Shown in pieces: positions 1 to 9,312 of a DNA stretch of 16,126 nucleotides. The stretch's first letter is position 1. Each line of letters begins with the position of its first letter. The position numbers and the translations under genes were made by a program. Where the stretch lies: the NCBI GenBank assembly GCA_008704415.1, contig VXIS01000568.1, forward strand, positions 1 through 16,126. The letters are read 5' to 3'. The notes beneath the pieces were generated by a model. That model was not told where the DNA came from and ran no database searches. It worked only from the letters and a program-made list of their open reading frames with translations. This stretch comes from Sphaerosporella brunnea. Its lineage: Eukaryota > Ascomycota > Pezizomycetes > Pezizales > Pyronemataceae.

Positions 1-561
1 GCCCGCACAACAAAAAAACCGCGAAAATAAGAACTCGGCCGTGAAATTCATTGTGAATCAGAAGCTCCCACTTGTGGTCAAATTTGTCGCGATCCAGCAC
101 GTCTTGGAGGGGTCGTGATGTTGAGAGAGTTGAAAGTTGAAACGGTGATGCTGAATATCCAGCGTTGCCACACAACGACACACATCAGCCCTCCTGCATC
201 CCTCCTGGGCGGCGCAGCCCGCGGAATAGCCGCCTTAAACGCCCTACCACAGCCCGCCCATCCCCTCGCGTCAAACTCCAGCAAAACCTATTCCATGTTC
301 TAACACCTTCACCCTGGCCAGCATAATAGGACTCCACCTCTACTGGTCAATCCTCCTCCTGATAGTACCCAACGGGGGAGTCACCCCAGCCCCAAACCGG
401 ATTTCTACAGTCGAAATGATGGAGGCTCAAGTACATCCATCAGAACAAACCCCCGTTTTTTTTTTATCTCGATTCGCACTTCTACAAATCCATATTCAAA
501 TCCCTGGTAGCTGGCCGCCATCCCCGCCGGGGCGGCGATCGATCGCCTGCTCACAAGGCTA
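1..561. other. Gene-free left flank
   Basis: I see no supported gene here. The open frames are short and lack a consistent third-position C/G preference. The first bases match part of the terminal repeat of the inverted-repeat element near 12.57 kb (see findings), so the left edge of the window may lie in a dispersed repeat. Confidence 0.6.
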
Positions 562-615
562 CCTTAGGTTGGGGGTGGGGTGGGGTGTTTTGGGAAAAAA
601 TAGTCATGTAAAGCG
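562..615 (+). repeat. Left terminal inverted repeat of the MITE-like element
   Basis: Pairs with 1231-1273 in inverted orientation. It carries three tandem GGGGT-type runs followed by GGG, which also makes a potential G-quadruplex at about 571-594. The differences from the right copy include transitions (CAGTCG versus TAGTCA, AAGTG versus AAGCG) and a length change in the G-rich part. Confidence 0.55.
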
Positions 616-850
616 TTATAGGCATGATTTTTGCTGCCACCATTTTGGCCACAAAACGGTCGACAAAATATGTCGCCGCTATGGGTGGGTGAGCAAAAAC
701 CCCCATTTTTTTGCTGCTAACCATCCATTCATTATAACCATTGTATGAGAAAATCTTATTTGTCTTGCCTCCGCACCTCGCCGCACGGCGGGCATCCGAC
801 CCCGCCGCGGAGATAACCAGTCAAATCCACCTCCATCATGATCGCCATGT

Positions 851-855
851 CATCG

Positions 856-930
<75 letters not shown>

Positions 931-952
931 CCATCATCACCATCATCATCAT
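851..952 (+). repeat. (TCA)n / (ATC)n trinucleotide array
   Basis: About 34 trinucleotide units with a few CAC interruptions near the right end (930-942). The poly-Ile and poly-Asp open frames across it are simple translations of the repeat and are not genes. Confidence 0.97.
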
Positions 953-1230
953 GATCGTTTAGGACGCGCACCTCGCCTCCCAGAACAGAGGCGACACCAC
1001 CAGTAGATAGATGCAGCACGGAAAAAGGTAACCGGGCGATGTGACAATTCCAAAGCCGGAAGCACAGTCGTTGCAGAGGGACAGGACAGCAAAAAAAACT
1101 CAACAACACACCCCTGCGTTGGCTGCAACAAAAACACATTATGTCACTCGTGAAACACGCGATGTATCTGTGTGCCAGCCACTACAAAAAAAACAGGGTC
1201 TTTGGAATGTGCACAGGTGTTATGTAAGGC

Positions 1231-1273
1231 AGCACTTTACACGACTGTTTTCCCAAAATACCCCCACCTAAGG
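1231..1273 (-). repeat. Right terminal inverted repeat of the MITE-like element
   Basis: Inverted partner of 562-615, ending CCTAAGG directly before the TA at 1274-1275. It has a shorter G/C-rich run than the left copy. Confidence 0.55.
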
Positions 1274-1275
1274 TA

Positions 1276-1710
1276 TGTACTAGTACATATATGTAGTGAT
1301 AGCAGCAAAACTACGGTCACGAGAAGCATTTGAAATGTTGAAACGACCACATCGCGATATTCCCCCCCCCCACCGGGCAAAAGGTCTACATATCCTCACC
1401 ATCGTGATCACTAGGCCTAGCAAAGATGATGACACTTCACTTATAAAATGGCCGTTACATGGGGACTATGTTTAGACAAAAACAAACCTCGCCCCCCCTT
1501 GAAAAAAACAAAACCCCTTACATAACAGTGACACAACCCTCAGCCACAGAACGGCAATAATGAATCGATGCTGACTAAGAGGAGCGGTCGTCATGTCGTG
1601 CTCCTACCCTCTCGTTGGCAAAAACCCTGAAGTAAACTTCACTACCCCCCGGCGATGGGATAAATAAGAGCTGTCCTCACTGATTCTCGAGACCAGTTCA
1701 ATAACCATCC
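1276..1710. other. Gene-free spacer
   Basis: No supported gene, RNA or repeat family. It contains short homopolymer runs of C and A only. Confidence 0.5.
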
Positions 1711-2136
1711 ATGGGCACCTCGCAGCCATGGACGACACTGTGGACGACTATCACCTGTACAGTGCATGCATGGTACGAGGAATATAACCAAAGATACCAC
1801 GACAAGTTCCACAACGAAGAAGAGCGAGAGTTATTTCGCCGCTGCCTTGAGCGCCCAACTGCAACTCTCATCGCCAAAACCCTTGCCGCCACATTTTGTT
1901 GCGCTTTGTGTCGCCAAACGCGGTCAAGGTGTTCCGTCTGGAAATCCCCCCCCCCTCCCGCGAGGGCACAATCATCGATTACCTCCGCCCCGAGATCACT
2001 ACCCTCAGTTCCGGTTTTTGGCTTCCTTCGCTACCATCTGAACTGCAAGGAGCGCGCTGGCACTTCGGCTGAATTTTTTCTTGAATTCATGACGCCGGAA
2101 GGTGAAGCGGAGATTTGTGCTGTGCATTTTTTTTAA
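1711..2136 (+). pseudogene. Possible frameshifted coding relic, unknown family
   Basis: Three consecutive pieces show fungal coding character (many NNC/NNG codons) but sit in different frames. Piece 1 (1711-1893) contains WYEEYNQRYHDKFHNEEERE and LFRRCLERPTATLIAKTLAA. Piece 2 (about 1902-2069, 56 codons) is in another frame and contains VSPNAVKVFRLEIPPPSREG and TIIDYLRPEITTLSSGFWLP, ending at a TGA at 2070. Piece 3 (2068-2136) returns to the first frame with EFFLEFMTPEGEAEICAVHF and ends at TAA. The two shifts cancel out. They could be real decay of a pseudogene, introns I cannot place, or indel errors in the assembly; long homopolymers sit close by. I do not recognise the family. Chance open frame is the main alternative, and the 5' end is not fixed. 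Confidence 0.33.
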
Positions 2137-3788
2137 CAGGTTGCTTTGGGGGGGGGGGGGGGGTGGCTATAGTATAAAAATCGGTGCATGCTCACACCAA
2201 CCAGCGTTTGTGTATCCAACAAGAAACCATATTTTTTGTCACCACCTGCCGAGTTGCAAAAAAAAAAGAAAACAAAAAAAAACTTAAAGTTACAAGGAAG
2301 TGTGAATCGAGAATGTAAGCATTTTTTTTTTAAGTTGGTGAGATTTTTGAGAACATCATCAATTTTTTTTAATTTTTTTTTTACAATTCCCGTCCTATTC
2401 CACATTTTCTATGTATATGTGATGCTTTAGCACCACCACCACCACCCACCCCCCATTCAAAACGATGACGATACCGGTAAGACAACCTCGAACCGCCCCC
2501 CCGACCACGACGGCACGATGGCACAATCCAATTGCCACCGGAACCCTCTGAACGTCGAAACACAACAGGGGTGGTTGCCCATTTTACCATTTTACCATCC
2601 ATCATATAGTACCTACAAAGCCCTCACCCTTTTTTTTTTTTTCCCTGACGGACCAAGAAATGGACGGGCCGTTATATATGATAATACTTCCATGAGACCA
2701 CCACCACCACCGGGGCATGAAATCGAGTGACACTGCATGTTACCACCACCACCACCACCCAACCAGTCACATCTCTATCGCGAGTATGCTTTCCCAGTTA
2801 CTTCTCTCTCTGCACGGTGGTGTCCTCCTCTGTTTTTTTGGGGGGGAGGGGGGTTGGCGGTTATCACCATGACTATTGCCTAGAGATGCCCGCTTTGTTT
2901 GTTTTTAATTAATCATAATGTATTTGGCCGCTTGTGGCCATGACATGTGGCTATCTATATACAGCAAAAAGTCTGCCCTTGGACCTCAGGTGTCCACCAC
3001 AGACGGGCGTGACTCGAGAAGATGAAAAAGAGCGCACCAAGGAAAAATCGTCAGAAGGTAGGAAAAAGAAACCAAGAAGGAAAAGACATGAGTTCGTGGT
3101 CAATCTCCGGCCACTTGCCAATCTGAGTGCTGCCAAGGAAGCCAAGAACGGCTTCAGTGCAGTCAGATGCCCGCTGTGCAGCGAGGGTGCGGCGAGGTGC
3201 GGATAAAAGGGTAGATTGCAGCCGCAGGCCCCCCCCTCAGCCAAGTATTTAAAGTAAAAATAAACAAATGTGGCATCAGTATCAGTTTCAATTTGATTTC
3301 TCCGCAAGAGTACAGTAGATAGATAGGCAGACAATATAAAAACACACCCTCATCCTCCCTCCCACCACAAAACAAGAAACAAAGTCCTCCCTCTCCCACA
3401 AAAAAAATAATATCATACACCTCTCCCCCATCCTTGGGCAACCAGCCAAAAAAAAAACCCCCCCCGACCAGCAATAAAAAACCAAACAGCATAAAAACGA
3501 CACCCCAAGCACAAAAACGATCTGAACCAGCAAGCAACGCCACAGGCGCCCCCAACCCTCAAAGAAACAAAATACAAACACGAATGAACGAATGAATCCC
3601 AAACAGATAAAGGAAAAAACACAGAAATAAATATAAAAAACAAAAAACCCACAAAACCCCTCTACCCAAAGCTAGACCCCAAGTCAAGTCAAGAGTATTA
3701 CAACGAGATAACAAGCAAACAAAAAAAGCCCCCAGCCAAACACCGCACCTAAAATGCACAATATAAGTACCCCCGCCCAACGCTGTGC
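2137..3788. other. Low-complexity intergenic region / 3' flank of the FNIP gene
   Basis: No supported gene. It holds long homopolymer runs, including 16 G at 2148-2163 and poly-A or poly-T runs near 2260-2390 and 2631-2642, plus CCA clusters near 2429-2449, 2698-2712 and 2741-2759. From about 3240 to 3788 the plus strand is A/C-rich, so the minus-strand transcript downstream of the FNIP stop would be T/G-rich, as is common for fungal 3' UTRs. A plus-strand frame at 2934-3206 with a basic middle section was not accepted. Confidence 0.55.
2148..2163 (+). repeat. Poly-G run (16 nt)
   Basis: Unbroken G homopolymer directly after the possible coding relic. Length calls in such runs are unreliable. 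Confidence 0.9.
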
Positions 3789-3818
3789 AAAAAAATAAAA
3801 ATAAAAATAAAAATAAAA
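3789..3818 (+). repeat. (AAAAT)n short tandem repeat
   Basis: Five-base units immediately downstream of the FNIP stop codon. On the transcript strand it reads (ATTTT)n and would lie at the start of the 3' UTR. Confidence 0.9.
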
Positions 3819-3822
3819 GAAA

Positions 3823-6800
3823 TTATGCAACCTCCTCGATCCACCGTCCGACTCCCTCCGTGAGACAATTCATGCCCCACCGCTGCCGTAGAGGGCCACC
3901 ACCCATCACCTCACCGACTACCTGCTCCAACGCACCAATGATGGCGCTCTTACAAGTGCTGTTTCCGCAATCATCCTTCTCAATCACCTGTTCCACGGCG
4001 CTGGCGAGCGTGTCGTCGATATCCACCATCACCTCTTCCTCCATCACTTCCTCATCCCCCGCCTCCTCATCCGCAGCCGCAACCGTGGGTGCTGTCGCAA
4101 GATAGGAGCGGAAATGGCCCTGCAGAGGTGCTAACGTGGTCTTCTTTGGCCGCCGCCGCAGTCGGAGGCGCTTGATCTGCAGACACTTGGTGTCGGCGAT
4201 GAGGACCTCAGATACAGTGACCCAGCGGTCTTCGCTGGGGGAGGGTGAGGAGCCCGTGCCGGTTTCAGACCAAGGAGTAGAGGCGGAGTAGGTTGGGGTG
4301 GGCTCATTGCGCATGGCACGCTTGACGTCAGATTCGATGTCGGCGTACGGCTTGACCGCTTGCAAGACAAAGTCCGGATGAAACCGCTCGTCGTCGATCC
4401 AGCCGGCCACGTTAGGGCCGGAGTCGTCGTCGGTATTTATCGCAGCGGGTGGCGGAGGGGGGAGGGGCCGGCCGAGACCGAGACCAGAGTGGATTTGCGG
4501 CATCGCCCAGGAAGAGGTTGGGGGCGAGGAGATCGGGGAGACCAGATTTAGTGTTGAAAGGTCGAGGGGAACGTTGATGGCGCCATCCACATCGTCGACT
4601 GAGATCTGCTCGGTCGGAGGTAGAGACCCCCCGCAAAGAAAGGGAGAGAACGGGGGCAAGTGAGATGAATCATCATAGAGCATTTCGTTGACATCCAATG
4701 GCTCTTCATCGTCCAGGGATTTTGTGACCCTGTTGGCCTGTGGAGTGAAGTCGTCCGGCTGCAGGGACGCCTCACTGGTGGCGGTAGATGATCTCGATTT
4801 GGGGTTACTCCAGAAACTAAGGAAGCTACCCCATGTAGTAGAATCCATGGAAGTGTTCGCCGTTCCTGTCCTCTTCAGAGTCGATATGAGTCCAACGCTC
4901 GCCGCGCTACCGCTGCTGCTCGGGCGTACAATGCCACGGGCATCCGTAGAAGTATTGGCAGCGCAAGTTGCCGGACTTGGTAAGGTTGTCAACGTCCCAC
5001 TCTCTGATTTCCGTAACGTTGAAGGTCCGAGTGGTAACTGTAGCACAGAAGCCGGCGTGGAAGCCTCTTTTGCGCTGGTAGGGATTGTCCAGCCAGCTGA
5101 GGCATCGGATACATCGTCCGACTCCGTCTCGCTGGATACGGCCATGTTTAGCTTGCTAGGCCTCTTCCTGGCTTTTCTTCTCAGTGACCCAAACTTACTC
5201 CCCGGCGCACTAGAGGTGAGATAAGTGGGCGGCGATTGAGACAGATACTGAACAGAAGAAGCTCTAGACGGCGAAGGCAAGGCGTCTAGAGTTTGATGCG
5301 ACTTAGCCGGCAGAAACGCCGAGAGAAGATAAATAAGTTTCCGAGCCGCGATCCGATCTGACGACAAAAGCACTGTCCTGGCGAGGATCGCACTATCCTC
5401 GGGATTTTTTCTCTCCTTCAGTTGCTGTAGATGCCGGCGTTTGTAAGCATCTGGACCAAGCACATCCAACCACTCGGTGTGATGGCCAAGGAAGGCGGTA
5501 AGAAGCGTCAGGAAAAAGCTGCATGGTAACACAACAGTTAGCATTCTTAACTTGGTAATAGCGAATGTGAGTAGGATGCAAACAAATTCTGAAGAAATAG
5601 TGAGTCATGAAAAAACAAAAGAAAACAGGTCAACTGACAAATTCATATCCCTGCCACCAAATCGGTGATTCGCCCATTTGGCCTCCACCTGCCACAGATC
5701 CCACCTTCCCTGTCCCACCACCACACGGGGCAACTTGACACCCGAGACCACACGCCATCGCAGGTGTTCTACTTCTGCGCGGACAGTGTCGTCACGCATC
5801 AGTGCCATCTTTCTGAGTTCGCACTTGTTAGTCAGATATTTCATCCCATTCTGAAGAACCGGTTGTGGCGACGCCAACCGCGCGGTGGTGAGATTTTCCA
5901 TGATTCGTGCTTGAGTTACCCGCTGCAGATCTGATAGCGCACGAGTTATGACGTCCCAGTGGTTAGTTATGAGATCCATCCGGCCGTCACTAGCCGCGGC
6001 GGCAGCATGGAGGCCATCAAGGCCGCATTCCGTCTTGAAGCCTTGCCGCGGAAAGTCGTCGACGTCGTAATTAGGCGGTGTGGGACAGCAATACTCGTGG
6101 TGGTGAAGAAAGTCCGAGTCGTAGGACAGCATGGGCTTGTGGTGGCAGCAGCGCAAGGGGAATGAGGTGCCCGGTGGGCTGGCGGAGGGAGGCAACGCAA
6201 TTATCAATCCAATAGCATACATGGACTGTTTGGAGGGTTTGGGGAGTTTCGGGGCGGCGGAGGGGGTACTCGTCTGACCACCACCACCACCAACTCTCGG
6301 AAACGGGAAGCCACTTGTGGAACCAACCGAGCTTGTCGGGGTTGAGGCCTGGGCGTCCCCAGATCCCGATTGAGGAATGTTGCGACCACCCTCGACAACT
6401 GCCGCCGTGGGACAAGGGGGTATGGCCACCGAGAAGAGCCGAGTGATCAGCACCGATTTGCGCTTCTCATTGTCCTTCGCCGGTTGGGGCTGAGGTTGAG
6501 GCGGCGGTTTGGGACCATCACGCAGGGAGTCCTTTCTCGAGGACATGGGCGGGTTTGTTATGGTGACTGACGGTCGCCTTTCCTCGATATTGGGCAGAAT
6601 GTGTACCTTTGTCGACGGTCCTTTGTACGATAGTGGGGCGACGCCAAACATACAGTCCGTGAATACCCTCAACTCGTCGTCTGGCCCGGTCGCATGCGCA
6701 GGAAGTGGGTTGCGCCGGCGGGAACGGCCATAGGGGCCACTCAGCGTTGGCGACGTAGGGGTATCGTCTACAGATGTGGCAGAAGCTTGCGCCGAAGGTT

Positions 6801-7104
6801 TGGAGTCGTAGATGACTAGCTTGTGCTCGGTAGCAATGGCATCCTGAGCGATGATGACGCGCACATCGCGGGAAGCTTCGAGCTCTATGTTGTCGCCATA
6901 GCCAAAGCTGCTAGCACTGCTCTGCGACTGCGCGAGACTGTAGGCCGAGTGAAAAGAAGAGGCGACAGAGGAGGAGGTATCGGGGTAGAGGAGGTTACGG
7001 GTGTGCAGCTCGTCGCTTTCGAGGGCGTGCGAGGTTGACGGGCGCGTACCGCTAGGGGATGTAGCAGCTGTCGAACTCGCAGAACTAAAGAGACGGCCGA
7101 GCAT
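3823..7104 (-). CDS. Folliculin-interacting protein / Lst4 homologue (FNIP family), two exons
   Basis: Coding segments are 7104-5639 and 5518-3823 on the minus strand, giving 1,053 residues. Family members bind folliculin/Lst7 and act on Rag-type GTPases in amino-acid signalling to TORC1 at the vacuole; this role is family knowledge. Recognisable blocks, in order: N-terminal MLGRLFSSAS; longin-type FNIP domain with DVRVIIAQDA (80-89), VFTDCMFGVAPLSYKGPSTK (147-166) and KRKSVLITRLFSVAIPP (214-230); MYAIGLIIALP (295-305); MDLITNHWDVITRALSDLQ (376-394); EAKWANHRFGGRDMN (474-488), which joins across the intron to FFFLTLLTAFLGHHTEWL; ARTVLLSS and ARKLIYLLSAFLPA; GSLRRKARKRPSKLNM; a long Ser/Pro-rich, probably disordered stretch; an acidic patch; and a C-terminal NCLTEGVGRWIEEVA. 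The start at 7104 is the first in-frame ATG after an in-frame TAG at 7239-7237 and has A at -3 (ACCATG). Family call strong; partner and location inferred. Confidence 0.9.
5519..5638 (-). other. Spliceosomal intron of the FNIP-like gene (120 bp)
   Basis: Read on the minus strand, the donor is GTCAGT (5638-5633) and the acceptor is CAG (5521-5519). A consensus branch site TGCTAAC lies at 5543-5537, with its branch A 19 nt before the acceptor G. Splicing joins the conserved RFGGRDMN block to FFFLTLLTAFL without a frame change. Without splicing, exon 1 reads into a TGA at 5607-5605. Confidence 0.88.
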
Positions 7105-7198
7105 GGTTGCGCGACAATTTCTCGGAGTGAAGCCAGGCTGATATTGCGAAAACAGGGTTGCAAGGAGCGTATGGAGTGAGCGCAAACGACGAGGACGG
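7105..7198 (-). promoter_or_regulatory. Proximal 5' leader of the FNIP-like gene
   Basis: The 94 bases between the uORF stop and the start codon hold no further ATG on the minus strand. The transcription start cannot be placed from sequence. Confidence 0.4.
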
Positions 7199-7228
7199 TT
7201 AATTACACCGCTGCTGGCCGAAAGCCAT
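7199..7228 (-). CDS. Upstream ORF (9 codons) before the FNIP-like gene
   Basis: MAFGQQRCN then TAA. The ATG at 7228 has A at -3 and G at +4 (GACCATGG), a strong initiation context, and the ORF ends 94 bases before the main start in a different frame. If the transcript begins upstream of 7228, ribosomes would meet this ORF first, so it could restrain translation of the main protein. Presence in the mature transcript is not shown by the sequence. Confidence 0.4.
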   Translation of the reverse strand: MAFGQQRCN

Positions 7229-8360
7229 GGTCGCCGCTACACTGAGGGGAGATGTGCTGTATTGTATTGTTGAGATGGGGGAAGTAGGATGGACAGGTGT
7301 GTATGTCGTGGCGCGTTGCGTAGTTGGTTGTTTCGAGGAGCGAGGAAGCGGGAAGCTAGGGGCGGTTGATAAGCTCGACTGTTCGGTTGGGGGGAAGCTT
7401 TGAGAAGGCCAGAAGAGCTTCCCGGGGGGGCAAGGAGGCTTGTGAAGGGTTCGAGATGTAAAATTCAAGGGAAGTTGGGCTGTATCACCTCACACACAAC
7501 ACACCCAACGGAATATAGAGCTGTTTGACGGGAAGGGGAAGCTCAAGCCGTCTCACAACAAATCAAATGTCTGAGTCTGCAGCCCTGCTGTCGCGTGACG
7601 TGCCGTGTTCGTGTCGATCGAGTGACGAGGGAGAGAGAGAGAATGACAAAGAGAGCGCGGAATAGTAGAACAGGATAACTCGTCGCTTTCGCTGCGCTGT
7701 TATGCAATATTGTGCTATTCCGATCTCGAACGAGGACCGGCCAGGAGAGAGAGAGATGAAGGAGAGATGAGGGTCTGTACTAAGTAAAAGATCCCGGATA
7801 GACAGTCGATAGATCGATATAGTCGACGATGAGCTGACGGTAGTGACCGGCGATGCAGATACAGCAGCAGCCCTTGCTTGGGGAGAGGGTTATTTTCTTG
7901 CTTGCTTGCTTGCTATATTGCTCGTGCTGGGCTTAAAGGTGCTGATATGATGATGTGTATCTATGCGTTCGCTCGAGGGAATACGGTTCCTCCACGTCCA
8001 CCACCTGGACCACTGTCTCACTTTGTCGCGTGTCCGATTCGAGAATAGCAAGCCCTTTCGAAAAGGGGATACCGGTGTATCTGCGGAGTATCGGTGGTGT
8101 TTCGTGCCTGGTATTCCGAGGAGATGGGCGACTCGCGCGACTGACGATTGATGCGCTGTGCTGCGTTGGCTACTCCACCTCGATACAACAGCGATACAAC
8201 GATAGGACAGCCGCCACACTACGATTCACCGGATCTACCGAGCAGCAGCAAACCGCGAGAGAGAGACAGAGAGCGAGAGCAGGATTATCACGGAGTGACG
8301 ACGGGAGTGACGACGGGACCGGCCAAGCGAATGGGGATCCTTGACGATTTCCGGGAGGGG
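7229..8360. promoter_or_regulatory. 5' flank of the FNIP-like gene, CT-rich on the gene's strand
   Basis: No accepted gene. GA tracts at about 7627-7643 and 7745-7757 read as CT tracts on the minus strand, as often seen upstream of fungal transcription starts. No TATA box could be tied to a start site. Extended open frames here use non-ATG starts or lack coding bias. Confidence 0.4.
7897..7914 (+). repeat. (CTTG)n array
   Basis: About four and a half units of CTTG in the FNIP 5' flank. Confidence 0.9.
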
Positions 8361-8418
8361 ATGGATGGATGGATGGATGGATGGATGGATGGATGGATGG
8401 ATTGGGGGGGGGGGGGGG
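8361..8418 (+). repeat. (ATGG)n array followed by poly-G
   Basis: About ten ATGG units (8361-8402) followed by a 15-base G run (8404-8418). The overlapping Met-Asp-Gly-Trp frames are repeat translations. Confidence 0.95.
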
Positions 8419-8523
8419 ATTCGTCGGAATATGCGAACTAAACTACCGTGCGTAGGAGAACTGAATCCCTCGTCTCGGCTTCGGCTTTGTGTGGAGGGTT
8501 TTCTCGAAACGTGGGTGTCGTTG

Positions 8524-8566
<43 letters not shown>

Positions 8567-8631
8567 GATTGATTGATTGATTGAGTGATTGAGTGATTGA
8601 GCGATTGAGTGAGTGAGTGATTGATTGATTT
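8524..8631 (+). repeat. (GATT)n array with GAGT variants
   Basis: About 27 tetranucleotide units. The left part is nearly pure GATT with one unit shortened to GAT near 8565. The right part alternates with GAGT and one GCGATT before returning to GATT. Confidence 0.96.
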
Positions 8632-9312
8632 CCTCTCAGCGCCGCTCTCGCTGGTCTCGCGCATAGCTGGGGCATCCGGGGTACAAGTACCATCTCTCTC
8701 GCTGTCCGTCGTCGTGTTGCGCTTCGCCCACAATCCCTCCGTGGCTGAAATGAGCAGCCGTGCATTAGCGTCGATATCCGCTAGCGCAAAAGCAGGCAAG
8801 CAGGCACAAGACACCCTTACCCGAAAGAGGTGACAGAAGCGGCCATCGCCTGCACCGCTGCAATCTGCCTCCCCCACCACGCTCACAAGCAACGTTGACA
8901 CGAGCAGCAGCAGCAGCAGCAGAGCGCTGCAGGTGCCAGGCAGACACGAACAGACATCATCGTACACGACGACCACCACCACCCACCACCCCCCCCCCAA
9001 CCACCACTTCTGCCCTCACCACCACCACGCCTGAACTTCCCCATCACGACCCCGTGCATGGTGGTTACGCCCCGAAAAGTCCCGGAGATTCCAGCCGAAA
9101 AGCGAACAGAAAACAGAAAACCGCTCTCTTCCTCACACGTGCGTATGTAACGTTGTGTACTCGGGTACAGCGTTAAGTCGGGTGCTCCCCGAGCAAACAG
9201 CAACTGGCAACGCCACTACGATTGCTGCTAGAACTTTGTGAAGCTGGGGGTGGCATTGTAGGCCTCCCTAGAGCCTTTTTGAGTGTTTTGAAGAAAAAAT
9301 ACTGACTTCTTC
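8632..9312. other. Spacer without a supported gene
   Basis: Contains the AGC microsatellite at 8903-8922 and CCA/CAC-rich sequence near 8968-9030. No coding or RNA gene is supported. Confidence 0.5.
8903..8922 (+). repeat. (AGC)n microsatellite
   Basis: About seven AGC units. Confidence 0.92.

Larger units (their letters stand above)
562..1273. mobile_element. Candidate non-autonomous DNA transposon (MITE-like) with TA flanks
   Basis: The ends are imperfect inverted repeats. The left end (562-615) begins CCTTAGGTTGGGGGT and the reverse complement of the right end (1273-1231) begins CCTTAGGTGGGGGT. Both continue through TTTTGGGAAAA, then a TAGTCATGTAAAGCG / CAGTCGTGTAAAGTG block. The left copy has extra GGGGT units. 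A TA dinucleotide sits immediately outside each end (560-561 and 1274-1275), which is the target duplication expected of Tc1/mariner-type elements. The 712-bp interior has no transposase-like frame and contains a long (TCA)n array, so if this is a transposon it depends on transposase supplied elsewhere. Assignment to the superfamily rests only on the TA flanks and end structure; TA alone can occur by chance. Confidence 0.5.

Noticed and set aside
416..748. 110-residue plus-strand frame
   Set aside because: It crosses the boundary and inverted end of the MITE-like element and shows no codon bias.
756..1139. Minus-strand frame with a poly-Asp tract
   Set aside because: It is the translation of the (TCA)n array plus random flanks, inside the transposon-like element; no domain is visible.
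2934..3206. 90-residue plus-strand frame with a Lys/Arg-rich middle and a CPLC motif
   Set aside because: No recognisable domain, and an open frame of similar length overlaps on the opposite strand. It may be chance; kept as spacer.
7105..7185. Extension of the FNIP-like protein upstream of the ATG at 7104
   Set aside because: The extension would start at a TTG. The first in-frame ATG is 7104, and MLGRLFSSAS is a typical family N-terminus.
8361..8631. CRISPR-like array
   Set aside because: The units are four bases with no spacers, so these are microsatellites; the host is eukaryotic.
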